From assembly GCA_947382445.1 (NCBI GenBank), contig CANCZH010000040.1, forward strand, positions 1 to 15,321: DNA of 15,321 nucleotides. Reading direction: 5' to 3'. Origin of the DNA: an uncultured Clostridium sp. GTDB lineage: Bacteria > Bacillota_A > Clostridia > TANB77 > CAG-508. Below, piece by piece: positions 1 to 6,435 of the stretch; positions within the stretch are counted from its first letter, which is position 1, and every line of letters starts with the position of its first letter. The notes beneath the pieces were generated by a model. The model was given only the letters and a program-made list of their open reading frames with translations. It was not told the origin of the DNA and did not search any database. Both the position numbers and the translations under genes were made by a program.

Positions 1-553
1 CATCTTCTACTAATTCAATATTTTCAATTGAATGTGATGTTATAAATCCATCTTGACAAACCATTAATGGTAATTGAACATCTTCATGTTCTGCAATTCT
101 ATGAGCCATTAATGTGTTATCATATGCTTCTTGGTTATTTTCTGAGAATATTTGAATCCATCCACTATCTCTAGCCCCCATAGCATCTGAGTGGTCATTA
201 TGGATATTTAAAGGTCCTGATACAGCTCTATTTACAAGTGACATTACTATTGGTAATCTCAAGCTTGATGCTATGTATATCATTTCCCACATTAATGATA
301 ATCCATTTGCAGATGTTGCTGTCATTGTTCTAGCTCCAGCTGACTCTGAACCTATACATGCACTCATTGCACTGTGTTCACTTTCAACTGCTACGAAGTT
401 TGTGTCTACTTGACCATTGTTTACAAATGTAGAGAAGTATTGTGGTATTTCTGTTGATGGTGTAATAGGAAAGGCAGCTACAACGTCTGGGTTTATTTGT
501 TTCATGGCTGTTGCGACAGCTTCGTTTCCACTTAATCTTTCACGAATTCCCAT
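1..553 (-). CDS. porA: 2-oxoacid (pyruvate):ferredoxin oxidoreductase, alpha subunit, partial
   Basis: Seen: the minus strand reads from an ATG at 551-553 to the window edge, giving 184 codons of the N-terminal part. The start follows GGAGG (561-565) by 7 nt. The protein opens MGIRERLSGNEAVA and carries FPITPST near residue 30, then VESEHSAMSA, the TATSANGLSLMWEM segment and NIHNDHSDAMGARDSGW. Known: these are hallmarks of domain I of the alpha chain of four-subunit pyruvate/2-oxoisovalerate:ferredoxin oxidoreductases. The enzyme oxidatively decarboxylates a 2-oxoacid to acyl-CoA and passes electrons to ferredoxin, using thiamine diphosphate and Fe-S clusters. It follows the delta subunit gene by 2 nt, so they are one operon. 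Inferred: the TPP-binding beta subunit gene lies just outside the window. Pyruvate is the likeliest substrate, but branched-chain oxoacids (vor) cannot be excluded from sequence. Confidence 0.9.
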   Translation of the reverse strand, partial: MGIRERLSGNEAVATAMKQINPDVVAAFPITPSTEIPQYFSTFVNNGQVDTNFVAVESEHSAMSACIGSESAGARTMTATSANGLSLMWEMIYIASSLRLPIVMSLVNRAVSGPLNIHNDHSDAMGARDSGWIQIFSENNQEAYDNTLMAHRIAEHEDVQLPLMVCQDGFITSHSIENIELVED

Positions 554-555
554 AT

Positions 556-852
556 TTAAACCTCCTTTTCTATTGCTTTGAAAGGACATACTTTGGCACA
601 TACCATGCATCCTTTACATGCATCATAATTAAAATCTTCACGTTTTTTATCTTTATTTACTGGAATTGCGTCATCTGGGCAAACTGGGAAACATAGTCCA
701 CATTGTTTGCATTTTTCTTCTATCCATATTGGTTTTTGGCTACGCCAGTCGCCTGTTTTAAATTCCTTAGCATTTCCTGCTTCGTAGATGTTTCCACCTA
801 TTGTTAGGTCTTGGTAAGGAGTATTTGGGTTTAGTCTTTCTTGTGTTGTCAT
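556..852 (-). CDS. porD: 2-oxoacid (pyruvate):ferredoxin oxidoreductase, delta subunit (2x[4Fe-4S])
   Basis: Seen: a 98-residue protein starting at ATG 850-852, chosen because AGGA (861-864) sits 8 nt upstream. A GTG at 865-867 would add five residues but has no ribosome site. The C-terminal half holds two ferredoxin motifs, Cys48-x2-Cys51-x2-Cys54-x3-Cys58-Pro and Cys79-x2-Cys82-x2-Cys85-x3-Cys89-Pro. Known: this is the small bacterial-type ferredoxin subunit of four-subunit 2-oxoacid oxidoreductases. It relays electrons from the TPP/Fe-S centre of the catalytic subunit to free ferredoxin in the cytoplasm. It lies between gamma and alpha, giving the order gamma-delta-alpha seen in archaea and Thermotoga. 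A 60-bp palindrome lies just upstream and may affect its expression relative to gamma. Confidence 0.93.
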   Translation of the reverse strand: MTTQERLNPNTPYQDLTIGGNIYEAGNAKEFKTGDWRSQKPIWIEEKCKQCGLCFPVCPDDAIPVNKDKKREDFNYDACKGCMVCAKVCPFKAIEKEV

Positions 853-907
853 ATATTTGTTCCTCACTTTCTTCTGGCTTTGAAGATAATAGTCATCTTA
901 CGTCGTT

Positions 908-967
908 AAAATTTATTTTCGAAATCCTCATGTACAAATGTACACTCCGGTTTCTAAAATAAATTTT
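908..967. repeat. 60-bp imperfect palindrome between porC and porD
   Basis: The outer arms AAAATTTATTTT (908-919) and AAAATAAATTTT (956-967) are perfect 12-bp inverted repeats. After one mismatch, GAAA (921-924) pairs with TTTC (951-954). After a small internal loop, TGTACA (931-936) pairs with TGTACA (939-944) around AA. The whole 60 bp folds into one long interrupted hairpin on either strand. It lies inside an operon and is not followed by a T-run on the minus strand, so it does not look like a simple terminator. It could be an mRNA processing or stability element, or a small palindromic repeat or MITE-like insertion. Confidence 0.75.
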
Positions 968-1014
968 GCCTAGTAATATAACTATTCTTTTCAAAGCATC
1001 TTAATTTTTATCTT

Positions 1015-1596
1015 TTAATTTACTTTTTCGATTTCTTTTAGTGACATTTCTAAGGCTTTCATATTACCTTCGATTACTTCTGGTTTTTTGGCAAATTTAT
1101 GTTTAAATGAACCAACCATGTCATCTAAGAATTCTTTATCTGTCATTATATTGCTAACTTTTACTATTGCTGCAAGCATAGGTGTATTGGGAAAATATTT
1201 TCCTAGTGTTTCCATAGATATTTTTCTTGCATCAATTTTGTAAATAGCTCCATTGTAGTCTTTTAGTTTTTCTTTTAGGTATTCATTGTCTTTTGTTGTG
1301 TTAATTACAATTGCTCCAGTTTCTTTTAGTCCTGCTGTTACATTAACTGATTCTAGTAGTGTGTCGTCAACTACAACAACATAATCTGGTTCATAAATAT
1401 TACTGTGAATTGTTATAGGTGAATTACTGATTCTGTTGTAGGCTGTTATTGGTGCACCCATTCTTTCTGGACCATATTCAGGAAAGCCTTGAATATATTT
1501 TCCAGTATTGAATGCTGCATCTGCAAGTAAAAGTGAAGCTGTTTTTGCACCTTGACCACCTCTACCATGCCATCTTATTTCGATTAAGTTATTCAT
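1015..1596 (-). CDS. porC: 2-oxoacid (pyruvate):ferredoxin oxidoreductase, gamma subunit
   Basis: Seen: 193 residues, ATG at 1594-1596 with AAGGAGG (1607-1613) about 10 nt upstream. Near the N-terminus is IRWHGRGGQGAKTAS (about residues 7-21), then FPEYGPERMGAPITAYNRIS and a VVVVDDTLL strand. Known: these define the gamma (CoA-binding domain) chain of the POR/VOR family, usually 180-200 residues, so this is full length. It works with the alpha, beta and delta chains in CoA-dependent oxidative decarboxylation of pyruvate or related 2-oxoacids in the cytoplasm. It is the first of the por genes; delta follows after about 160 nt containing a long hairpin. The unusually wide gap inside an otherwise tight operon suggests separate tuning of delta and alpha. 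No clear promoter was seen immediately upstream, so it may be read from the gene before it. Confidence 0.92.
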   Translation of the reverse strand: MNNLIEIRWHGRGGQGAKTASLLLADAAFNTGKYIQGFPEYGPERMGAPITAYNRISNSPITIHSNIYEPDYVVVVDDTLLESVNVTAGLKETGAIVINTTKDNEYLKEKLKDYNGAIYKIDARKISMETLGKYFPNTPMLAAIVKVSNIMTDKEFLDDMVGSFKHKFAKKPEVIEGNMKALEMSLKEIEKVN

Positions 1597-1631
1597 ATAT
1601 AGTATTCCTCCTTATTAAAATATATAAATGG

Positions 1632-1674
1632 TTAATATAATAAAAAAATCATATTGATTTTTCTATTATATTAA
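1632..1674 (-). terminator. AT-rich hairpin between the 222-residue membrane protein gene and porC
   Basis: TTAATATAATA (1632-1642) and TATTATATTAA (1664-1674) are perfect 11-bp inverted repeats. After one mismatch, AAAAATC (1644-1650) pairs with GATTTTT (1656-1662), leaving a 5-nt loop. On the minus strand the hairpin lies between the stop of the upstream gene and the porC ribosome site. The stem is almost all A/T and the T-run is inside the arm, so it is at best a weak terminator or attenuator. It may instead protect the 5' end of the por mRNA. Confidence 0.45.
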
Positions 1675-1690
1675 ATACATTATACTATTG

Positions 1691-2359
1691 TTATTTATTA
1701 ATCATATCAATATTAAATTCATATCCTTCACCATTTATGCATGATATAATAGCACTACGATATGTATTTCCTTTTCTATCTACTGAAACTTGATATACGT
1801 TTTCTACTTCTGGAATATTTTTTATACTTCCACTAATTGCAAATTTTCCTGTACTATATGCTTTTTCAATATCAACATAATGAAGTGTTCCAGATTCTCC
1901 TAATAATAAAAGTATAGGATAATTATAATTGTCTACTGTAAAATAATATACTGATTGTATTGTTTCTGCAATACCACTGACTGTGTATTCATTACCAACT
2001 TGCACACTAGAATTATTAATTAAAAGGTCTTCTGAATCATCTCCTATTAATATGGTTACTTCATTATTAGCTAGTATTGGAACTAAATATCTTTCAGAAA
2101 CTTTTGTTAATGGTGTGTATGTTTTTTCTTCTTTTGATATTTCTTGGTTTGTAGCCACGTCTTTTATTGTTTCTGGAAGTTCAACTTTTATATTTGACTC
2201 ATCTACTGTTGTTACTTTTATATATTGAGGTTTGTTTTCATTTTCTTTAGAAGTGTTTATTTTCTTTTTAGGTTTGAAAATAAAGTATATTCCAACAATA
2301 ATTAAAACTATGACCAGTATTTTAAGTAAGTTAATTATAAGTTTTTTCTTTCTACGCAC
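1691..2359 (-). CDS. membrane-anchored extracytoplasmic protein, unknown function
   Basis: Seen: 222 residues. The GTG start at 2357-2359 is supported by AAGGAGG (2370-2376), about 10 nt upstream; there is no nearby in-frame ATG. A basic start (RRKKK) is followed by one hydrophobic helix at about residues 8-28 (LIINLLKILVIVLIIVGIYF), then a Lys-rich linker and about 190 mostly polar residues with alternating beta-strand character. No lipobox or other cleavage motif is visible, so it is probably an N-in, single-pass anchor with an outside domain. I do not recognise the family. It is divergent from minD and upstream of the por genes. A TTGTTA-N17-TATAAT promoter reads into it, and WalR-like boxes lie between the two promoters. 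Inferred: the position hints at an envelope role, but nothing in the sequence proves it. Confidence 0.7.
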   Translation of the reverse strand: MRRKKKLIINLLKILVIVLIIVGIYFIFKPKKKINTSKENENKPQYIKVTTVDESNIKVELPETIKDVATNQEISKEEKTYTPLTKVSERYLVPILANNEVTILIGDDSEDLLINNSSVQVGNEYTVSGIAETIQSVYYFTVDNYNYPILLLLGESGTLHYVDIEKAYSTGKFAISGSIKNIPEVENVYQVSVDRKGNTYRSAIISCINGEGYEFNIDMINK

Positions 2360-2402
2360 TCTTTAAATACCTCCTTAAAAATTTTTCTTATAAATTGATG
2401 TT

Positions 2403-2431
2403 ATTATATAGGATTTTTAAAAATATAACAA
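2403..2431 (-). promoter_or_regulatory. sigma-A type promoter for the 222-residue membrane protein gene
   Basis: On the minus strand, -35 TTGTTA (2431-2426) and -10 TATAAT (2408-2403) are separated by 17 bp. The expected RNA start is about 30 nt before the ribosome binding site. It diverges from the minD promoter, and the minD-side WalR-like repeats start 25 bp upstream of its -35. Confidence 0.55.
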
Positions 2432-2455
2432 GATTGTTTAAGACTTTTGTACAAT

Positions 2456-2472
2456 ATTACAAAAATATTACA
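2456..2472 (-). promoter_or_regulatory. WalR (YycF)-type box upstream of minD
   Basis: ATTACA occurs at 2456-2461 and 2467-2472; on the minus strand this reads TGTAAT-N5-TGTAAT. It matches the published WalR consensus TGTWAH-N5-TGTWAH at every position. It ends exactly 7 bp before the minD -35 TTGACT. The same arrangement occurs in front of ftsA in this window. That WalR controls it is inference from the motif. Confidence 0.6.
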
Positions 2473-2479
2473 ATATTCA

Positions 2480-2508
2480 TTGACTTTTTAACCAAAAAAA
2501 TATAATAT
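2480..2508 (+). promoter_or_regulatory. promoter for minD-minE-rodA
   Basis: TTGACT (2480-2485) is the -35. The -10 is TATAAT (2501-2506, 15-bp spacer) or the overlapping TAATAT (2503-2508, 17-bp spacer). The following 50 nt lead to the minD ribosome site at 2554-2560. The TTGACTTTTT string is shared with the ftsA promoter. Confidence 0.6.
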
Positions 2509-2565
2509 ATATAACGTAAAAATTAAGATACTACATGTAATTGGTAGTTGATTAAGGAGGATTTT

Positions 2566-3360
2566 ATGGGAGAAGTTATAGTAATAACATCTGGAAAAGG
2601 TGGAGTTGGAAAAACTACAACAACAGCAAATTTAGGTTCTGCACTTGCTTTAGCAGGAAAAAAAGTTGCTTTAATTGATACAGATATTGGATTAAGAAAC
2701 TTAGATGTTGTTATGGGACTAGAAAATAGAATAGTATATGATATAGTTGATGTTATTGAAGAAAAATGTAAGGTTAGACAAGCACTAATAAAGGATAAAC
2801 GATTTAAAGAACTATTCTTACTTCCAGCTGCTCAAACAAGGGATAAAACAGCTATTAATGAAGAGCAGATGAAAGAGTTAATTACTAGATTAAAAGAAGA
2901 ATTTGACTATATTTTAATAGATTGTCCAGCTGGTATTGAACAAGGATTTAAAAATGCTATTGTAGGAGCAGATAGAGCTATTGTTGTTACAACAGCAGAA
3001 ATTTCAGCTATTAGAGATGCAGATAGAATTATTGGATTATTAGAATCATCTGATATAAAAAATCCAGAATTAATTGTTAATAGATTACGCCCTACAATGG
3101 TTAAAAAAGGTGAAATGATGGATGTTGATGATATTGTTGATTTATTATCAATTGATTTAATTGGTGTTGTTCCAGATGATGAATTTATTATAACTCAAAC
3201 AAATAAGGGAGAACCTGTTATTTCAAATAAAAAAGCTCCATCAGGAAAAGCATATATAGAAATTTCAAGAAGAATTTTAGGAGAAAATATTGAAATTAGT
3301 GTACCTGGAAGAGAAATAGGATTTTTCGCTAGGTTAAAAAGTTTATTTAATAGGAAATAA
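2566..3360 (+). CDS. minD: septum site-determining ATPase MinD
   Basis: Seen: 264 residues from ATG 2566, 5 nt after AAGGAGG (2554-2560). An in-frame TTG at 2548 lies upstream of that site and is rejected. Residues 9-18 hold the deviant Walker A SGKGGVGKTT, with the signature Lys11 and Lys16. Further on are DTDIGLRNLDVVMGLENR and the LIDCPAGIEQGF switch/Walker B region. The last ten or so residues (GFFARLKSLFNRK) form the amphipathic membrane-targeting helix. Known: MinD dimerises on ATP, binds the membrane, recruits MinC to block FtsZ assembly near the poles, and is released by MinE. It is first in a plus-strand run with minE 20 nt downstream and rodA after it. The usual partner gene minC is not directly upstream; a divergent promoter region is there instead. 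Confidence 0.97.
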   Translation: MGEVIVITSGKGGVGKTTTTANLGSALALAGKKVALIDTDIGLRNLDVVMGLENRIVYDIVDVIEEKCKVRQALIKDKRFKELFLLPAAQTRDKTAINEEQMKELITRLKEEFDYILIDCPAGIEQGFKNAIVGADRAIVVTTAEISAIRDADRIIGLLESSDIKNPELIVNRLRPTMVKKGEMMDVDDIVDLLSIDLIGVVPDDEFIITQTNKGEPVISNKKAPSGKAYIEISRRILGENIEISVPGREIGFFARLKSLFNRK

Positions 3361-3380
3361 AAAAAAGCTGGAGGTAAAAA

Positions 3381-3878
3381 ATGTTTGAAGCAATAACAAC
3401 TTTTTTTAAGAAAGTATTTAAACCAGGACAAGCATTTGATGAAAGTTCTAAAGATACTGCAAAAGAAAGACTACATTTAGTTTTAATGCAAGATAGAGCT
3501 AATGTATCTGCAGATTTCTTGGATTTAATGAAACAGGAAATTATTGATGTAATTAAAAAATATATAGAAGTTGATGAAAAAGAGATAGATGTTAGATTAA
3601 CAAATCAATCTAATGATGATGGAACTAATGGTGCACCTGCATTATATGCTAATATTCCTATTTTAAATATTAGAAATGATGTTAAGGGTGAGAAGACTAA
3701 AGAACAAGAAAATAAAGAAAATGAAAAGAAAGAAGAAAAACAAAAAGAAGAAAGTAAGGAAAATAAATCTAACGAAGAATCTAAAGAAGAAAAGAAAGAA
3801 GAACCTAAAAAAGAAGAGAAAGCAGAAGAACCTAAAAATTCAAAAAAAGTGAAAGAATCAGAAAAAGATGAAGAATAA
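3381..3878 (+). CDS. minE: cell division topological specificity factor MinE with long K/E-rich tail
   Basis: Seen: 165 residues, ATG 3381, with GGAGG (3370-3374) 6 nt upstream. Residues 1-13 (MFEAITTFFKKVF) form an amphipathic membrane-binding start. The TAKERLHLVLMQDRANV segment (about 26-42) matches the MinD-contact region of MinE. Residues 45-73 and 85-98 fit the dimerising beta/alpha domain. Known: MinE stimulates MinD ATPase and drives its release from the membrane. Odd: most MinE proteins have 80-100 residues, whereas here about 64 further residues (102-165) consist almost only of Lys, Glu, Asn and Ser. This is a predicted disordered, highly charged tail. The gene lies between minD and rodA in one operon. 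Confidence 0.93.
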   Translation: MFEAITTFFKKVFKPGQAFDESSKDTAKERLHLVLMQDRANVSADFLDLMKQEIIDVIKKYIEVDEKEIDVRLTNQSNDDGTNGAPALYANIPILNIRNDVKGEKTKEQENKENEKKEEKQKEESKENKSNEESKEEKKEEPKKEEKAEEPKNSKKVKESEKDEE

Positions 3879-3906
3879 TTTTACTTTACAGATGATGAGG
3901 TTTTAG

Positions 3907-5010
3907 ATGAGAAAAAAATTATTAAAAAATATGGATTTGGGAGTGCTAATTTGTATATTATTATTATTAGGAATAGGACTAGTTGCTCTCTTCTCAACTA
4001 CACAGAATTCAGAATATGCCGAATTTATAAAACAAATACAATGGTTTGCTGTTAGCATACCAATTTTTATATTGGTTATTATAATTGATTATGATAAGAT
4101 TTTAAAAATTGCTCCTGCATTTTATGGTGCAAGTTTATTTTTGTTAATTTTAGTATTATTTACTGACCCTATAAATGGTGCTAGTAGCTGGTTTAATATT
4201 GGAAGTTTTTCGTTTCAACCATCAGAGTTTGGAAAAATTGCACTTGTTTTATTTATGGCATATTCTTTAAATTTGTTACAAGCAAAGAATAGAAAAGAAA
4301 TAAATAAGATTTATAAGTTGCTTGCAATACTTGGAGTTGCAGCAGTTCCAATTTTATTAATAGTTAAGGAACCTGATTTTGGAACTGCAACTGCATATAT
4401 TTTTGCTACTCTTTTTATTCTATTTGTTTCAGGAATTAATAAAAGATATATAGTTTTAGCTATTTTGGCTGTTGCAATTTTATTACCAATTGTGTATATA
4501 AATTTACCTGAGCATGCACTTCAAAGAATAGAAGTTTATTTACATCCTGAGAGTGATCCTCGTGGTTCAGGATATAATATTATTCAGTCTAAACTTGCTA
4601 TTGGTGCTGGTCAAATTTTTGGTATGGGATTATTACAAGGAAATCAAACTCAACTTGGGTATTTACATCCAAAGACTACTGATTTTATTTTTTCAGCTAT
4701 TGGTGAAGAAATGGGATTTGTTATTGGTGCAGTTATTATTATTACATATGTTATATTAATTACGAAAATTATTTATATAGCTAAAACCGCTAAGGATAAT
4801 GTTGGTTCATATATTTCTATTGGTGTTGCAGGAATTCTATGTTTTCATATGCTTGAAAATATTGGTATGACAATGGGACTTTTGCCTATTACTGGTGTGC
4901 CTTTGCCTTTTGTTAGTTATGGAGGTAGTTCATTACTTACTAATTTAATTTGTATTGGTCTTGTTTTGAATATTAGTGCTAGACGTCAAAAAGCTATATT
5001 TATTGAATAG
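3907..5010 (+). CDS. rodA: SEDS peptidoglycan glycosyltransferase, RodA type
   Basis: Seen: 367 residues, ATG 3907, with TGAGG (3896-3900) 6 nt upstream. It has about ten hydrophobic segments. SEDS signatures are QPSEFGKIALVLFMA (about 104-118), VKEPDFGTATAY (about 153-164), the HPKTTDFIFSAIGEE loop with Asp259 (about 254-268), and GVPLPFVSYGGSSLLTN (about 330-346). Known: SEDS proteins polymerise lipid II into glycan strands in the cytoplasmic membrane together with a class B PBP; the Asp in the TDFIF loop is essential. RodA serves side-wall elongation and FtsW the septum. I favour RodA from the short form without a long tail and from the minDE context found in clostridial mre-min-rod clusters. 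FtsW remains possible. It starts 28 nt after minE. Confidence 0.9.
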   Translation: MRKKLLKNMDLGVLICILLLLGIGLVALFSTTQNSEYAEFIKQIQWFAVSIPIFILVIIIDYDKILKIAPAFYGASLFLLILVLFTDPINGASSWFNIGSFSFQPSEFGKIALVLFMAYSLNLLQAKNRKEINKIYKLLAILGVAAVPILLIVKEPDFGTATAYIFATLFILFVSGINKRYIVLAILAVAILLPIVYINLPEHALQRIEVYLHPESDPRGSGYNIIQSKLAIGAGQIFGMGLLQGNQTQLGYLHPKTTDFIFSAIGEEMGFVIGAVIIITYVILITKIIYIAKTAKDNVGSYISIGVAGILCFHMLENIGMTMGLLPITGVPLPFVSYGGSSLLTNLICIGLVLNISARRQKAIFIE

Positions 5011-5101
5011 TTTTTACAATAATTATCATACTTATGGAAGATAAGTGGAGGAGCTAATAGTAAAATTAATTAGGGTGAAAAGATAATAAGAAATAAATAA
5101 T

Positions 5102-5233
5102 ATGACTGTAAGTGATATTAATTCAATATATGTTATAACTAGTAAAGCACAACATAAAATTAGTTTTTATAAAAAAAGATATATTTCAAAGTTATATAAA
5201 GGATATAAAAAATTATGTATTATCATAAATTAA
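5102..5233 (+). CDS. possible small ORF overlapping the start of dusB
   Basis: Seen: a 43-codon frame opening ATGACTGTAAGT at 5102 and stopping at 5231-5233, overlapping the first 19 nt of dusB in another frame. The product would be basic (many Lys, Tyr and Ile) and without membrane segments. No convincing ribosome site precedes it, and I recognise no family. It could be a leader peptide coupling translation to dusB, or chance in AT-rich DNA. The rest of the 204-nt rodA-dusB gap contains only a 6-bp ACTTAT/ATAAGT hairpin (5030-5046) without a T-run, so read-through from rodA is likely. Confidence 0.2.
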   Translation: MTVSDINSIYVITSKAQHKISFYKKRYISKLYKGYKKLCIIIN

Positions 5234-6183
5234 AAATTGGAAATGTAGAATTAAATAACAATATTATACTTGCTCCTATGGCAGGAATTACAGATTTATC
5301 TTTTAGAAAGTTGTGTAAGGAAGGTGGAGCTGGTTTAGTTGAAACTGAAATGGTAAGTGCTAAAGCTATTTATTATAAAGATGAAAAAACTTTAAAGATG
5401 ATAAATATGGAGGGTGAAGAAAGACCTATTTCAGTCCAGATTTTTGGTAATGAGCCAGAAATTATGGCAGAAGCAGCAAAATTTTTAAATGATAAAGCTG
5501 ATATTATTGATATTAATATGGGATGTCCTGCTCCTAAAGTAGTTAAGAATGGTGATGGTAGTAAATTATTACTTGATTTAGATTTAGTACATAGAATTGT
5601 TCATAGTGTTGTAGAAGCAAGTAGAGTGCCTGTTACTGTTAAAATAAGAATAGGGTGGGATGAGAACCGAATTGTTGCAGTGGAAGCAGCAAAGATTATT
5701 GAAAAAGCAGGAGCTTCTGCTATTACTGTTCATGGAAGAACTCGCATGCAATTTTATTCTGGAAATGCAAATTGGGATATTATAAGGCAAGTTAAAGGAG
5801 CGGTGTCCATTCCAGTTATAGGCAATGGAGATGTTATAGATGGTGAAACTGCTAGAGAAATGTTTAAAATTACTGGGGTAGATGGAATTATGATAGGAAG
5901 AGCTGCTTTAGGAAATCCGTGGATTTTTGACCAGATAGGCTCTTATTTGAAAGATGAAGAATGTAAAATTCCAACGAATGAACAAATTTTGAATACAATA
6001 ATTAAACAATATGATATGTTGACTGATGAAAAAGGAGAGTATACAGCAGTAAGAGAAATGAGAAAACATATTGCATGGTATATTAAAGGAATGAAAGATG
6101 CATCAGCATTTAGAAATAAAATTAATTTAATAGATAATAAAGAAGAAGCTATTAAAAATTTAAGAACTTTTTTGAAAAAATAA
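5215..6183 (+). CDS. dusB: tRNA-dihydrouridine synthase, DusB type
   Basis: Seen: 322 residues, ATG 5215, with AAAGGA about 11 nt upstream. The order of motifs is LAPMAGITDLSFRKL (19-33), the NMGCPAPKVVKNGDGS catalytic segment with Cys104, KIRIGWD, the ITVHGRTRMQFYSG FMN/active-site loop, VIGNGDV, GVDGIMIGRAALGNPWIF, and a C-terminal helical domain with MRKHIAWYIKG. Known: Dus enzymes are FMN-dependent TIM barrels that reduce specific uridines in tRNA to dihydrouridine using NADPH; the Cys is the general acid. Length and motifs fit the DusB branch common in Firmicutes. It seems to be the last gene of the minD operon, followed 27 nt later by a terminator. Its function is unrelated to division, so this looks like an operon of convenience. 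Confidence 0.94.
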   Translation: MYYHKLKIGNVELNNNIILAPMAGITDLSFRKLCKEGGAGLVETEMVSAKAIYYKDEKTLKMINMEGEERPISVQIFGNEPEIMAEAAKFLNDKADIIDINMGCPAPKVVKNGDGSKLLLDLDLVHRIVHSVVEASRVPVTVKIRIGWDENRIVAVEAAKIIEKAGASAITVHGRTRMQFYSGNANWDIIRQVKGAVSIPVIGNGDVIDGETAREMFKITGVDGIMIGRAALGNPWIFDQIGSYLKDEECKIPTNEQILNTIIKQYDMLTDEKGEYTAVREMRKHIAWYIKGMKDASAFRNKINLIDNKEEAIKNLRTFLKK

Positions 6184-6209
6184 TGAGAATAATTTACATA
6201 AAAATTAAC

Positions 6210-6246
6210 AAAAGACGTTATTTTTGAAAAAAGTCTTTTTTTTATT
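6210..6246 (+). terminator. terminator after dusB
   Basis: AAAAGAC (6210-6216) pairs with GTCTTTT (6233-6239), and the loop can pair further through T5 and A5. The arm runs directly into a T-run. It separates the minD operon from the ftsA promoter. Confidence 0.7.
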
Positions 6247-6318
6247 ATTTTTTATGTCTTATTATGTTGATTTTTGAAGAAAAGTGTTATATATTTATAT
6301 TCGATTTGATGATTTTTT

Positions 6319-6357
6319 ATTACAAAAACATTACAAAAGGGTTACAAAAACATGACG
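6319..6357 (-). promoter_or_regulatory. tandem WalR (YycF)-type boxes upstream of ftsA
   Basis: ATTACA (6319-6324), ATTACA (6330-6335) and GTTACA (6341-6346) recur with an exact 11-bp period. On the minus strand they read TGTAAC-N5-TGTAAT-N5-TGTAAT, all fitting the WalR half-site TGTWAH. A fourth, degraded copy ATGACG (6352-6357) keeps the period and ends 7 bp before TTGACT, the same offset as the box at minD. Known: in Bacillus subtilis YycF/WalR has been reported to bind the ftsAZ promoter. Control here is inferred from the motif. Confidence 0.65.
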
Positions 6358-6364
6358 ATTTCTA

Positions 6365-6393
6365 TTGACTTTTTGAGGAAAATGTAATATCCT
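6365..6393 (+). promoter_or_regulatory. promoter for ftsA-ftsZ
   Basis: TTGACT (6365-6370) is the -35. A -10 is less clear: TAATAT (6385-6390) gives a 14-bp spacer and TATCCT (6388-6393) gives 17. A poor core promoter with activator boxes right upstream fits activator-dependent expression. Confidence 0.5.
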
Positions 6394-6435
6394 TAGACAT
6401 ATTAAAAGAAACAGAAAAAAATTGGAGGAATTATC

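Noticed and set aside
2548..2565. TTG start giving MinD six more residues
   Set aside because: It lies upstream of the AAGGAGG site; ATG 2566 has correct spacing and gives the normal MinD N-terminus.
3684..3878. K/E-rich coding repeats as a tandem repeat array
   Set aside because: The DNA is low-complexity GAA/AAA-rich without a fixed period; it encodes the MinE tail in frame.
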